Origin: Clavelina lepadiformis
Taxonomy: Eukaryota; Chordata; Ascidiacea; Aplousobranchia; Clavelinidae
Assembly (NCBI RefSeq): GCF_947623445.1
Contig: NC_135242.1
Span: 15,934,001 to 15,998,000, forward strand
Direction of reading: 5' to 3'
DNA: 64,000 bases
The stretch's first letter is position 1. Each line of letters begins with the position of its first letter. The notes beneath the pieces are model-generated. The model ran no database searches and was not told where the DNA came from. It saw only the letters and a program-made list of their open reading frames with translations. The position numbers were made by a program, and so were the translations under genes. This document shows positions 12,401 to 23,527 of this stretch, one piece after another.

Positions 12401-13966
12401 TACAAAAATGTTGCTGAAACTGTATAGTTATGCGTTAAAAACAGATAAAAGTGTTCAGTTATATTAACCTATAAAAGTAGAACTTTGCATCAAAGAAGAA
12501 TGATTTTTGCATAAAAACATTCGCTAAAAAGCAGCTTATTGGGTTAAATAGCATGCTAAAGACGCAAATCTAAATTATCAAACATCAATATTATGAGTTT
12601 ACAATGGTTATTACAACAAATTTAGTTAGTTCTACAATTCCCGTTCTAACGTAATTTATGCGTTCCAGAAAATCAAATACCTGATTAGTTGCTTTCGAAA
12701 GTTCTTCTCTGCGATTGTATTTATCATCCAAAGCTAATTTTGTTGAAACGATTCCACGGTTAGGTTTGTAACCTTGTGTTACAGTGATTCTTTTTGCCGG
12801 TGACACTTTGAATATTTGGGAATTATTTAATAAATGCATGCATACCACTAACAGCAACAAGCTACTGCATATCGCATAAAGTACTGGCCGAGTGTTGTTC
12901 CGCATTTCATCCACTTCTGCGTACAAATATTCAGTTATGCTTCGAATTTTTGCTCTGTGTCCAAAATCTCAACAAATACCATAGTTAAAATGTTGTAACC
13001 AAATCTGATAAATAAAAGTATTGCTGTTTCACTCTGTCTTTAAAGACTGATTTACTCGTGCAATAACATAATGCACATAATAACGTTAGACCTTTTGTAA
13101 ATGGTTGGGTAATTTGTGAGAACCAAGCTGAGAACAATTTGTTCTATACAACATTAGTAGCCAACATTATGAGAATAATAACATTTTGTTCTATAGTGTT
13201 CTAGGGTATTTAAATGTATAGCTTATACGTACTGTACATTGTGAAAACAGCCTGCATGAATCTGTATACCGTACTAGCATATCCAAAGTGTTTTGCAAAA
13301 TGGTACAATATCTTCTTCAACTGCTGAATAAAACATGTATGCTATGCTAAACGCAATTGTCATACTATGCATAATTAAACAACTGCTGTTATCGTTTTTT
13401 TTAAACGTTGATGCTTATTTTCCACCTTTTTAATTCAAATAAACAATTGTGTAGCTAGTCCTTTAATTTCACCCAACAGTTTATTCCAAACAAGTTCTAG
13501 TTTATAGCATTAGCCACAGAGCCTATATAGCGTCATGATAAAATAAAAGGTATTTATCGATATACTGTTGGCTACAATCAAAGCCTATGTTCTCGGTATA
13601 CGAACTCCTTCATTAATTGATGTAATAATAGAAACTACTGTAATTTGCAAAACAATTTTCAAAACATGAACTATTTTGTAGACACAACTTGTTTGCGTAT
13701 ATAATGAAAAAGAACAGAAACATTGCCGTGATACCGCCCATATACGTGACGTATTATGCACTAATTTTTTGAAGTTAAATGTCGAACACAGCAAGGTTAG
13801 AAACTATTCCCGGTAGCAAATATTTGAATAATTATTCTTTTTTGTATTTCTTCTTGGTCTAAAAAACAAGTGTTCGGGTAAAACTAAGGGTAAAGTTATA
13901 TAGGGTTCGTGAGAACACTTAAAAATGATGTTGTTCGTGCCGAACGTTCGGGTCGGGTCCGTGTTG
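9480..13966. repeat. Segmental duplication, unit 2
   Basis: Direct copy of about 2430-7776 without the hAT insertion. Its left edge contains two short blocks from the ATP5PD intron (matching 1580-1639 and 1683-1713) in reversed order, followed directly by sequence matching the ATP5PD 3' flank (gtaggttcaaat, 2328). ATP5PD exon sequence is missing here. The right edge is ccgaacgttcgggtcgg near 13966. Confidence 0.85.
9843..12905 (-). CDS. Heparan sulfate 3-O-sulfotransferase-like protein, copy 2
   Basis: Tandem paralogue of the gene at 2674-6621 with identical exon sizes. Exons (minus): 12651-12905, 11664-11824, 10424-10623, 9843-10303; 358 residues. Same layout: short cytosolic N-terminus, signal anchor (LYAICSSLLLLVV), 5' loop, IEKTPHYL, 3' loop, C-terminal GLYSFHIKRW...KGRTR...FYRPYNDEL. 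The last exon differs from copy 1 at only three codons; exon 1 differs more (MRNNTRP against MPDNSRP and changes after the anchor). Notable: the 5'-phosphosulfate loop reads GIGVGKCGT, with Gly in place of the usual Arg before the key Lys, and the 3' loop has CNP rather than RDP. It may therefore be catalytically weakened, though the frame is fully intact. Confidence 0.83.
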
Positions 13967-14049
13967 AGTGCTTGTTATAGTATTGCGCTCCCTAAGGTAC
14001 AATCTTATCATGATCCCCATGGATGCATTTAATCACCACTTTATGCATT

Positions 14050-14170
14050 TAATAAGTTCATACTCTGAGGAATGGACCAGTATAAGGTCCGAAACATGTC
14101 AGTAATTAATGAAATATGAAGTTCTCTGCAGTTGTTGTCATTCTTGCAACAATTTAGTATAAATTTTTTT
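14050..14170 (+). mobile_element. Penelope-like element 3' tail fragment
   Basis: The stretch ctgaggaatggaccagtata, then aaggtccgaaacatgtcagt, then atatgaagttctctgcagtt matches in inverse orientation the tail at 8150-8290. A 3' tail reading 'rag-gtccgaaac' followed by a short AT-rich end is usual for Penelope-like copies. Only the terminal ~115 bp remain. Confidence 0.5.
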
Positions 14171-14799
14171 TTAATGAAAATGGCGAATTAATAAAAGCGT
14201 TACGTGGAATAGAAGATCGCTTTATCACGTGCTATTACCTCGTCGGATAAACTTTTTCACGTCCAACCAAATCAAAAAGTATTTGGCAAGAATGCGTTGA
14301 CCTTTCCATTTCGGTTGACCATCTTGGGCAGCCACTTCGTTGCGTATTTTGACATGGATTTCGTGCTTCGATTTTAAGTGACTGCTGAACAAACTTTTGA
14401 TGCCTGAACCGCTGTTTTCATACTTTTCCTTAGCACTTTGTTGAGCTTTTTGTTATAAGAAGTGGCCTCAAACTTCCGATTTTCCGTGGCCGCTGACGTA
14501 TAAGTTATTAAAAATATGCCGTTTTTATGGAAATGGATTTTGTTTTTATTTGCAAATGAAACAATGAAAAACAAATCAGTTAAAACTTTTGTATTTAATT
14601 TATGATAGGCCTATAAATTTAACCGCGTAGTATTTTCAAAAAAAAAATCAACAAAAGAGCAGCATTTGTTATCGAGTTCTGTCAGGTGGTAAACATAATG
14701 AAATTCACATAATACGCTTTCAAGTGCTATACAAAACTTGCAACAAAACTTGGGATTTTGATTTGCCGTGGTGTATATAGGCAGAAAGAATTAATTAGG
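14171..14799. other. Intergenic, weak coding-like stretch only
   Basis: Between the Penelope-like tail and the stop codon of receptor B. On the minus strand 14208-14380 one frame reads KHEIHVKIRNEVAAQ and ends FIRRGNST before a stop, after a plausible ttgttcag acceptor. There is no partner exon or family match, so I do not call a gene. Confidence 0.3.
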
Positions 14800-17700
14800 T
14801 TACAGCGAAGGGTCATTAGAAAATGTGTCTGGCGATGAATAACCAAAAAATGTGAGAGCCTCTGGACATATTGTGTGGTGTAAATGGTTTTCAAGACTTT
14901 TCTCACAATGCGTTCTTTCAACATTTTCTACGATTTCAATTTTGTTTGCTGGGAGCTCAGTATCAGTATGTTTGCTATGACTTTCATAAATTAAGTCACT
15001 TTGTTGGCAAGGATTATTGGCAAACGTACTCGCGCAAAAATAGGTGCCACATTTCAGGTTGTCACTTTCTTTAAGTTCAAGATGAGTAGGACATTCATCG
15101 TCGGCAAATAATGGAACAAAATGGGAGGAATGTATGCACTTATCAGAACTCACAGGGCAAAGAGCGTTTTTGCTAAGTTGATTTAAAGTTGTCATTTCCT
15201 CATTGCTTTTTGACCCTTCACATATTGACGCATCAAATTGGTTTTCCTCAAAAACCTTGCTTTGACTTTCTGATCCTCGAGATATGTTTGTTGGACAATC
15301 TTCTTTTGCTTTACCACAATTATCCTTTTGTAAACCTATTATGCCGTAAGGTTCTTGTGCGTTTTCCGTCGTACTTTGAGTGTCCAGATTGCTTTTTTTA
15401 TCTGTTAGAGGTTGTTTCTCTAGAGTTGCAGGTGCATTATGAAAATCATTTGAAGATGTTGGGATTACAAGCTTATCTCCAAGATTACAGGGTATTTCTT
15501 CGACGGTAGTGGGGTCTGGAGAAGACGGAATACCACTGTCGATACTCAGACGAGATGTTGTGTATGACGATGAATGATCAAAGTCATTCACTTTGGCGTA
15601 ATCACTGATCGCGTCTTTACATGTTGGCGAGGTATCTATTTCCATACCAGAATCATTCTGACAAGGATACCGTTTACTCTCATCGAAATCACATGTTGGG
15701 CTGGTCTCTTCAAAAGCTGTACCTGGATTCTTCTCACCTATAAGCATTATGTTCTTTTATTGCATGCCAGAGGTTGTCACAACATATTAAAAAGTAATAT
15801 ATTGCATATTACAAAGCAAGAAATTACAAAATTAAATGTAAAAAGTAAAATAAATTTTTGTTGGTTTATCAATTTTAGTTTTTCTAATTTTCGGTTATAA
15901 TCGTGTTTTTATATTTTTTTATTATTTTGACAGACTGACGGTGCCTTGCTGCATATAGGCGAAATAAATTTCTGTTTTAAATCGTGTAAACGATCCTGGT
16001 TTATTTCACTTTTTACATTTAACTTATAATGCCGAATTATATTCATTTATTTAATTACAAAGGCATTTACTATTTACCGTAGCTTGGCTGAAGAACTGAG
16101 ACCATCTTGTTGCTCTGTTTATATTTGTCATCATAAATATTGTGTAAGTTATTACGTGATATGTCTTTACTATTTTCGTTCTTTGGATTTTGATTGCAAA
16201 CTTTCACTTCTTTTAATTCAGCTTGAAGCGAACATGTTGCATGTAAATTCTTGTCATTCAAAATCATTTTATCTGCAATTGTAAAAATATGGCATATCAA
16301 ACGTTAACATCAATTTATGTACATTCTGCGTGAAAGGTTATCGAAAGTATCAAAAATTCTCCGCAATGCAAATGCAACACTACACTGAGATTTTTACATT
16401 AAATAAATTTTATACTATAGGCATCATAAATTTATTTCCTTCTTCCTTTTCGTGCCGGCGACGTTATTCAGCCACCTAAACCAGATGACGAGACAGGAGT
16501 GGAGCAGTCACTGCGCAAGCGGTTAAGCTGTACCAAGGCCATCCTGTATGACCAAAGAAAGTCCGATACCGGGTATAAGAATCGGTGTCGGGAGCGAATT
16601 TGGAAAGCTTGACAGGACTTTTTGCCACTTCGAGTTCCATTTAGTTCCAAAATTCCGTGTTAATGCCTGAGTTTCTGGCGTGATCTAGCAATAGCAGTTC
16701 GGTCGAAACAAAAGGATTTTTTGATTATGGTCGTTAGATTTGCTTATTTACTGGGTCAAGACTCAAGAAATGTAAGAAATGAAATGGTTCCGTCGCCCGA
16801 CGAGCGAGAGAAAGGATAACTCCTTCACGGCAAAGCCCAGAAGGTTGGTTGTGTGCAAAGACGGAAAAGTTGTCTATTGAAGGGAGACACAGACATCCGG
16901 TCACAATGTGCAAGGCACGGTTTATGACAGTGTCGATATGGTACGTATGTATACTGCGACGCCAGAGTGCGATGTAGGTGCGTAGTATTCAGCTTTGTAG
17001 TACACTAGGCACAGGGCTGCTATATGCAGCAGCCTAGCTTGAAAACACCAGACATAAGCTTCTTGCGTCAATGTTGGCAATGAAAGTGACTTGTCTATAA
17101 GGGCTGCCCCAAAATATTTTAGGACAATGGTTTTGGTTTTCTTTGGTGGTCTATAGCGTTGAGATTGAAGGCTGCCAACATCGTTTTAGATTTGCTTCGC
17201 TTTAATTTCTATTTCCGGAAGAGCGCTGATAAAGTAATCACGTTTGGGCAAAAAGGCCTTTTACTGCTTTACACACTTCTATGCCGAGTAGGCTACACAA
17301 TCGCTACAGTCGTCCGCGCAAGAATACGTGGGGTTTACAGGTCAAGCGCAAGCTTACTCGTCTTCGGCAGTTTATATGGATGTAGATAAGAAGAAGGGCA
17401 GGATCAATCCTTGCTGAACATTGTTTTTGAGGCGTCCTAAACTGCTTCGTTGACCGTGACTGGTATTGAGGGTAAAGCTCCTGTTGAATGCAAGATCCAT
17501 GGCAATACGGATCATGTTCTTGCCTGTGAGCAAACGGAGCAACTTGCAGGCATACCCAGGTGCTATTCTATGTCGTAGGCAGCTGTAAGATATAAAAGTA
17601 CAATACCGGCCTATTTCCTTAGCCTCGAAGCTCTCTTCGAAATCTTAGGTCAAAAAATGACTTGATTTAAAGTTAATTTCCTAGGTCGAGAATTTGCCTG

Positions 17701-20700
17701 CTCTCAAGGAAGGACGGGTAAGGTTATGGGTTCGACGCGGGCATAGATCAACCGTTCACGGATTTTAAAGGGAACACAAAGACAAGATATTTAACGATGC
17801 CACTTTTAGTTCTTTGTTAGCTTCTGAGGCTTTGAGCTTAGCCATAAAGGCTCTTACCAGAGTTGAGGATTTTCGTGGCGTCACTAGCAGGAAGACAAAG
17901 TTTTACCTGGCTTTGTTTGTTAGGATGGTACGGTTACGACAGACGCTTCTATCCAACAATCGCCACAGATTTTTCTCTCATTTCATGTATCCCATATATT
18001 TTCTCGCAGCTGAGTGGCGATAAAATTATTTATAATGCTCCATGCCGTGTTGCTCGAACGTTAAAAGTCCACGATGTTGAAAGTTTACCATCCACCGCCT
18101 TAGTTTCGTAGTCTCTCCTACAGAGTATTGGCTGTTTTGCGAGAAGCTTTGGCAGAAAAGACACAAAGAAAGGAGTGATAGAGGGCTTCACATTCAGAGT
18201 ACCAGAACGATGAGTTGTAGGTGAGGTGGCCGAGTAGTAAAGTTTTTGTCGAGATGTGATTAACGAAAGTCCATTGGTACTGCGTCAATTTTTCAAACAC
18301 ACATTTGTTCGGATTTGGTTGCCGGGTCTATGCTTTTGAACGCCAAATCGGGTTTGTTCATATTTTCTAACCCCTTAGAAAAAAAGTAGCTGTGTTTTTG
18401 GGCTTGGTCCCAAGTTGTTACTGCTCATGCGGTCAGGCAGTCTCCGTCCTCGTTGGTTTAGTAAAGTTGTATGCCCAGACAACGAGGCGGCAGTTCAATT
18501 CATCGGCGAAAAAAAAATGGGCGAGACATATAGGGGCATCGACAAGGGTGCATTTGCGAGGTTAGTGTGGTGTATGATATGGTGATTAATATTTATCTTC
18601 GGGTTGAGGAAAGTCTTTGCACGACTTAAACCTGGCAATGACTCCTTATCACTCGAGCCCGGCTTACCGAGCTTGCTTTTGTGCAAGTTCCGGTTGTCGC
18701 GCATTTTTTTTTTGATTATATTGTTTATTGAACACGGAACCCAGGCCATTTTTATTACGAGTCCAGCGCTAGCTCTAACCACTCCGTCCACTTGGCTACC
18801 GAAACGTTTGGGTCTGGCTACCGGTTGAGTCTTGAATACGTTGACAATGTTGTAATTGTCAACGTAAAGCACAATTCGATCTCCACAGCAAGCAGATGTT
18901 AGCTGACGAGAGATCAAATGCTGTTTGTTGTCACGCAAATGTGGTAATGCTCAGTTTGCTGCTGAGTATGATTATAGCAAAAATTGGCCAGAGTGAGCTT
19001 ATCTGCCAAAGTACAGTAGGCCTTATTCTAGGAAAAATATGACAATGGCACGATCTTTGTAGGACAGAGCTCAATGACTATGAGCTTGCTCGAAGTCATG
19101 CACTCGACGTTCAGCTGCAGTATTGTTGGTCGAAAGTATTAATGCCTCGCCCTACAGTAAGAGCTGGCGGGCGGCTAGCTTGTCATCTGCTGCTAATAGT
19201 TTCGGATGGAAGCCCTGGGATGGCAGATTTTGCTACAAATGTTTGCTGAAACGTGTTACTTGACAGAAGGGGCCGTGAAAAAAGGCCTCTTCTCTCCTCC
19301 AAATCACTAACTTAGCCTTATTAATCCAATTTCTATTGAAACATAACTAGGCCCACCTATAGCAGCACGCTCTTTCTGGTCAAATGCTGTGGCAGTTTCA
19401 GCTTCTGAATATTTCACTTCTGTTTCATCGTCTTTTAGATCTTGAAAAGCTCTTTTCTAGAAAACAGGATGAGGAAATTTATTTTCAGAAGTATACCAGC
19501 TGCTTATGATAAACGTGCAGTTTTTTAATAAAAACTTGATTGGGACATGAACAAAATTGTACTAATTTGCCCAAAAAAGTTACAGTTATATTCATTATTA
19601 TCAACCTAGTTAATGAAGGTGAAACAATTGCTGCTTCCCAGCGAATTTTGACAATTAAATCAATATTGTTGTATTTTTGTAGTTTCGAATTTTACCGCTT
19701 AAGAAGACAATTTACAATTTTAAAAGTTAGAAGTTTTTTTAAGAAACTGAAATTGCAAAAATTCTCCCAATCTCAAAAAACAGCAGTTAGGGTCGCTATA
19801 TACAGGCCACATATAACAAATATTTTCATAAAAATGCGTATAAACGCTAACATCCCGATATTTCAACGTTCAAACGGATAAGAAGACAAGTATTTTGCTT
19901 GGAACGTTGCTATATTAATACGGTTACTCACTATTCTATACTTACAAACTTTACAGAAATAAAACATCGGAACATCCACGCCTAACCACTCACAAGTGTA
20001 AAGGGAAGCTCCTTGTTTGATTTCTTCATTTTAATGAGGTGATGTTTGCAGCGAATTATTCCAACCAAAATAAGAAAAATAGCTATTGATCCTCCTACAG
20101 AGCTTATGGTGATAATGAGAATTAACATTGAGTTTTCCGGATTTCGATGATCGTCAAATGTCTTTGTGATTGGAACATATGTTTCTATAGATGGAATAAA
20201 AAAAAACGGATGGTTATATTTCTCCTTATACTCATCATTACACCATACATAAACACAAAAGGTGCTGTACTTACTGTTATGAGGCATGCATTTAGTTTTA
20301 ATTTCTCTGTTCGAAGTATTGACGCTAAGCCACAGAGCCATACAAGTAAAGGTTTCGTTATTTGGATTGGAAGAAGTGATGTTGTAAATATTGGTTCCAT
20401 TAAAAGTTTTACTCGTGCAGTTGATACTGTTTTGGGTTGGCGAGTAATATATTTCATATTGCTTGTACAAGAATCCGGTCATGTCGTAAACACCACGTTT
20501 AAAGTTGAACGAATCGAGTTCGTTGGTGGCATTTACGGTGATATTTTCTAAAATATATAATGTAACTCAGCTTCTTGGTTGAGTACTGAGTACTGTTTGT
20601 TCTTAGATATCTGTTGTCCGAAAATTCACACAAACTAGCTATGGTACTCACTAACCTTTTGGGAGTTCAAACAAACATACATAAGAGTATTTTTCAGCTT

Positions 20701-22453
20701 GTATATAACGAGTGTAATTTAACCATTCTTCCACAACTTTGTCTTCCACAGCATTATCGATCTTCTGTGTTAGAACTCTTTGGAAAATGTCTTCCGATGA
20801 AGTTGACAATGTTAAACTTGGGGAATGATTCTCTTTAGATTGAAAAATAATCACAGGAGTTAGCAATAACAATAACTTTATGAGAATTGCTAATAAGTTA
20901 TTAGTTATAATATATGAACTTTTCCTAAATTTTCAAAAATGCTCTCATTTCTTAAAATTGCTTTCCGCTTTACACTGTAATTTACCATCTATATCCAATG
21001 GAGATTCATGTGTAACGAATTCAGTGGGAAAAACCACTTCCTCTTCTTTTACGACTGTTGAGCTGAATAACGTAAGACTATAGTACAATTTTTTTAAGTT
21101 CAGCTGCGGAATTATTTCTTGATCCGGACAAGTTTGAAAGGGCAAGGGAACTCCACAACATCTCTCCAACGGTTGCAGTGTCCTACACAAGTCGATGCTT
21201 GGTTATATGGTTCGGACATTCTTGGAATGCAGAAAACCTTGCTCATTTATTTTTGCTAACCGCATATAACGGAGAAAAGGCCAGATTTGAATGTTTTACG
21301 ATTCTTTTTAGTGCGCTTCAATCACGAATATACGGGATTCGTTATCGCGTTTAAGGAATAAATTCTCGGGTATACTTGTTATGTAACAATGCAATCACGT
21401 CGTGTACAATATTCATTCATGATCGCAGAAAAAATTATTTGATAAAACTAAACTGCAAGTGCTATTTGAGACGGCATATCTTACGGGTTGCATTATTTCG
21501 CCAGAAAAAATCGGGTGTTTAAATCTATTTTTTACTGTTTCCTGTTAACCTTAGCTAAATATTATAACATGGTAACCTAAACCTTACCTAAATCTATTTT
21601 ATCTAAAACTAATTCGAATAAAACCAAAAATAGCTAAAATCAGCTTTATATATACTTATTCTCCTCACTTAACCGCCTATCTTTTATAACCACGACCTAC
21701 TTGGTGAAATAGTCACTCTCTATCTTACAGCCTAATTCATTAGTGGGAGTGACATTGTGGGGGACTGTTGCTTGCGTTTCTTTCCAGGTTTTTGGTTTGT
21801 TCATTTATTTAAACGACAATTAAATTATTATTGTATTTTATAGCAGCTTTAACACGTTAAGATAACTGTTTTAGCCACATTGGATTTCTCCTAAGTATCT
21901 TCTAATAGTGTATACAGACATACGCACTAAAGTACGAAGCTAAACATATCGTGCAGTCTAGTTTAAACTACTGTATAATTAAATACTGAGTTATTTTTAC
22001 ATGTTGTCACTTTCATCCAACGAGTAGATCGACATTAAAATGAAATCATCTTCTACCACCGTTTCATTATTATATGTCCAAGCCGGGGTAAATATGTGAG
22101 GTTTCATTTTAATTTGTTCATAGTCCAGGTAGCTTTTAAGCAAACTTGATATTGGTGTTTCTACATAAAAAAAGAATAAAATGTATCTACTGACTTATAT
22201 CGTACAAAATTGAATTCGATAAATTACTATAACCAAATGTAGAAAATAATTAATGAAAGGCAGATATGTGCTTACCATCAAGCAAAGATATGTTGCTGTT
22301 CACGTTAATGCAACTTCTACAGGTTTCATTAGATATTTTTAAGGTTGGGCAGAAACGTGGATATCTGTCCATTCTAGTTGCTGAAGCTTTTATGGTGAAT
22401 GAGGAAGAACACGATTGCAGTAACAACAGATGCAATAAAAACCACTGAAGCAT
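14800..22453 (-). CDS. Receptor B: unrecognised type I membrane receptor with long tail
   Basis: Function unknown. Exons (minus): 22276-22453, 22001-22160, 20986-21197, 20656-20832, 20275-20547, 19994-20184, 19357-19456, 16078-16272, 14800-15737; phases agree throughout and give 807 residues. Residues 1-20 are a signal peptide (MLQWFLLHLLLLQSCSSS). The ectodomain (~21-350) has many N-glycosylation sequons (NET, NIS, NHS, NYT, NIT, NCT, NGT) and Cys-rich patches such as CRTLQPLERCCGVPLP. A transmembrane helix spans ~353-377 (MLILIITISS...ILVGII), followed by RCKHHLIKMKK as stop-transfer. The ~430-residue tail is Ser/Thr/Asp/Glu-rich with scattered tyrosines (DYAKV, EPYGII, IYESH, GYSSPD) and a TSPTC repeat. 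I found no WSxWS, TIR, SEFIR or kinase motif. A cytokine-receptor-like role is possible but unproven. The third exon's acceptor has a weak pyrimidine tract and is the least certain junction. The ~3-kb seventh intron (16273-19356) holds retroelement and SINE debris. Confidence 0.72.
16440..18700. mobile_element. Degenerate retroelement-like DNA in an intron of receptor B
   Basis: This stretch is visibly less AT-rich than its surroundings and holds many broken frames. On the plus strand 17863-18111 reads LLGWYGYDRRFYPTIATDFS, resembling the reverse-transcriptase thumb motif FLGLVGYYRRFIPNFA of Ty3/gypsy elements. Other pieces are not assignable and no LTRs were found. It is clearly broken; a DIRS-type origin cannot be excluded. 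Confidence 0.4.
18705..18800 (-). mobile_element. tRNA-derived SINE-like fragment
   Basis: On the minus strand the sequence carries TAGCCAAGTGG (18788-18798), a perfect match to the pol III A-box consensus. This is followed by GAGTGGTTAGAGC, a CGCTGGACTCGTAAT anticodon-arm-like stretch, and GGGTTCCGTGTTC, an imperfect B box. A run of ten A follows at 18704-18713. It lies within the receptor B intron. The tRNA part is degraded and has no intact acceptor stem, so it is a SINE relic rather than a tRNA gene. Confidence 0.55.
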
Positions 22454-23527
22454 AGCTTATAATTTTCTGGTGACGATCAAACTTTTCTGAAAGTGTTCAA
22501 TCCAAGATTTAACTTGGCTTCAGACAGCTCACGGTAACAAATGCAAAACGCAGGACTTTTGTTAAACGCAACTGAGCCCGCCTGAAAACAAACATGTCAT
22601 ATATGCGATGCATTATGTATGATGGTCGTCATTTTTGATTAATTAATTAAAGTTTTAGGCTCACAGCTATGGAAATTCCAAGTAGATTTCAAGCAAACGC
22701 GCAATTTCACTCACATAGGTTTCAAGCTAAAACTGTCATGTGCAATTAGACTATTTATATCTTTCAAAGGACAAGTTGATCGCAGAACATAGCCAAGGCA
22801 TTCATGTCATTTACATCTCGTGTTTTTTCTTGTCGACTAAATTTTCAAAATCAAATTTTACATTTTCCGAAAGCCTTTTAGAACAGTAAGTTTTCACAAA
22901 AAACATAAAAAAGCTAAAAGTAATATAAATAGTAACTAGGTTCATGATATGTTTGTAAATTATAAGATAGATCTCTGCAAACAAAAGTTACTCGAACATT
23001 ACTCGTGAGTTATCTTCTGTCTTTTCAGTATTTCTCACATCAGATACCTTTTGCAATACACACGTCACACATCATCAATAATAACAAAGTAAACAGAAAA
23101 CAAGTCAAAAGACAATGCTGTCTTATCATCTTTTGTAACTACAGCTTACTTATCACCACCAGCCACTTACGTCTTTCCTTTTTTCATCTAAGTTTCGATC
23201 GCTCGAGGCAAATTTTTGGCACAAACACGCCTTACGTCAAAACTGGCCAAATAGCTAAGAACTTGACGTAAGTCAATAACAGCTATTGCTTAAATATTCT
23301 ACAACTGTCTACAAATACGGTGTTCCGGCTTGTAGCTAATCGTATATTAAAAATACCAAAGTGCAAGATATGAAAGCAAAGTACAAACACACAACGCAAC
23401 ATTGAAAATGTGAATATCTTCTAAATGAATGCGATGAACACAAGATAAATATACAGAAGGTGATGCTATAACGCTAATAAAAATATTAAGCAGTAAAAGT
23501 GCCGTAGTTGATCAAAAGTTCAACAAC
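22454..23527. other. Intergenic between receptors A and B
   Basis: About 1.07 kb between the start of receptor B and the stop codon of receptor A, both on the minus strand. It should contain the receptor B promoter and receptor A 3' UTR. I see no further exon and no clear element. Confidence 0.5.

Noticed and set aside
18780..18800. Functional tRNA gene
   Set aside because: The B box is imperfect, no acceptor stem pairs, and an A-tail follows; it is a SINE relic.
18495..18938. 147-residue minus-strand open frame
   Set aside because: It spans the SINE and low-complexity sequence and contains no conserved core; the tRNA-like A box accounts for its centre.
20147..20551. Plus-strand 134-residue frame
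   Set aside because: Antisense shadow of receptor B exons 20275-20547 and 19994-20184.
14800..22453. Receptor B as an IL-17 receptor or class I cytokine receptor
   Set aside because: No SEFIR/TIR-like intracellular motif, no WSxWS and no box1-like proline motif could be found; only the general layout fits.
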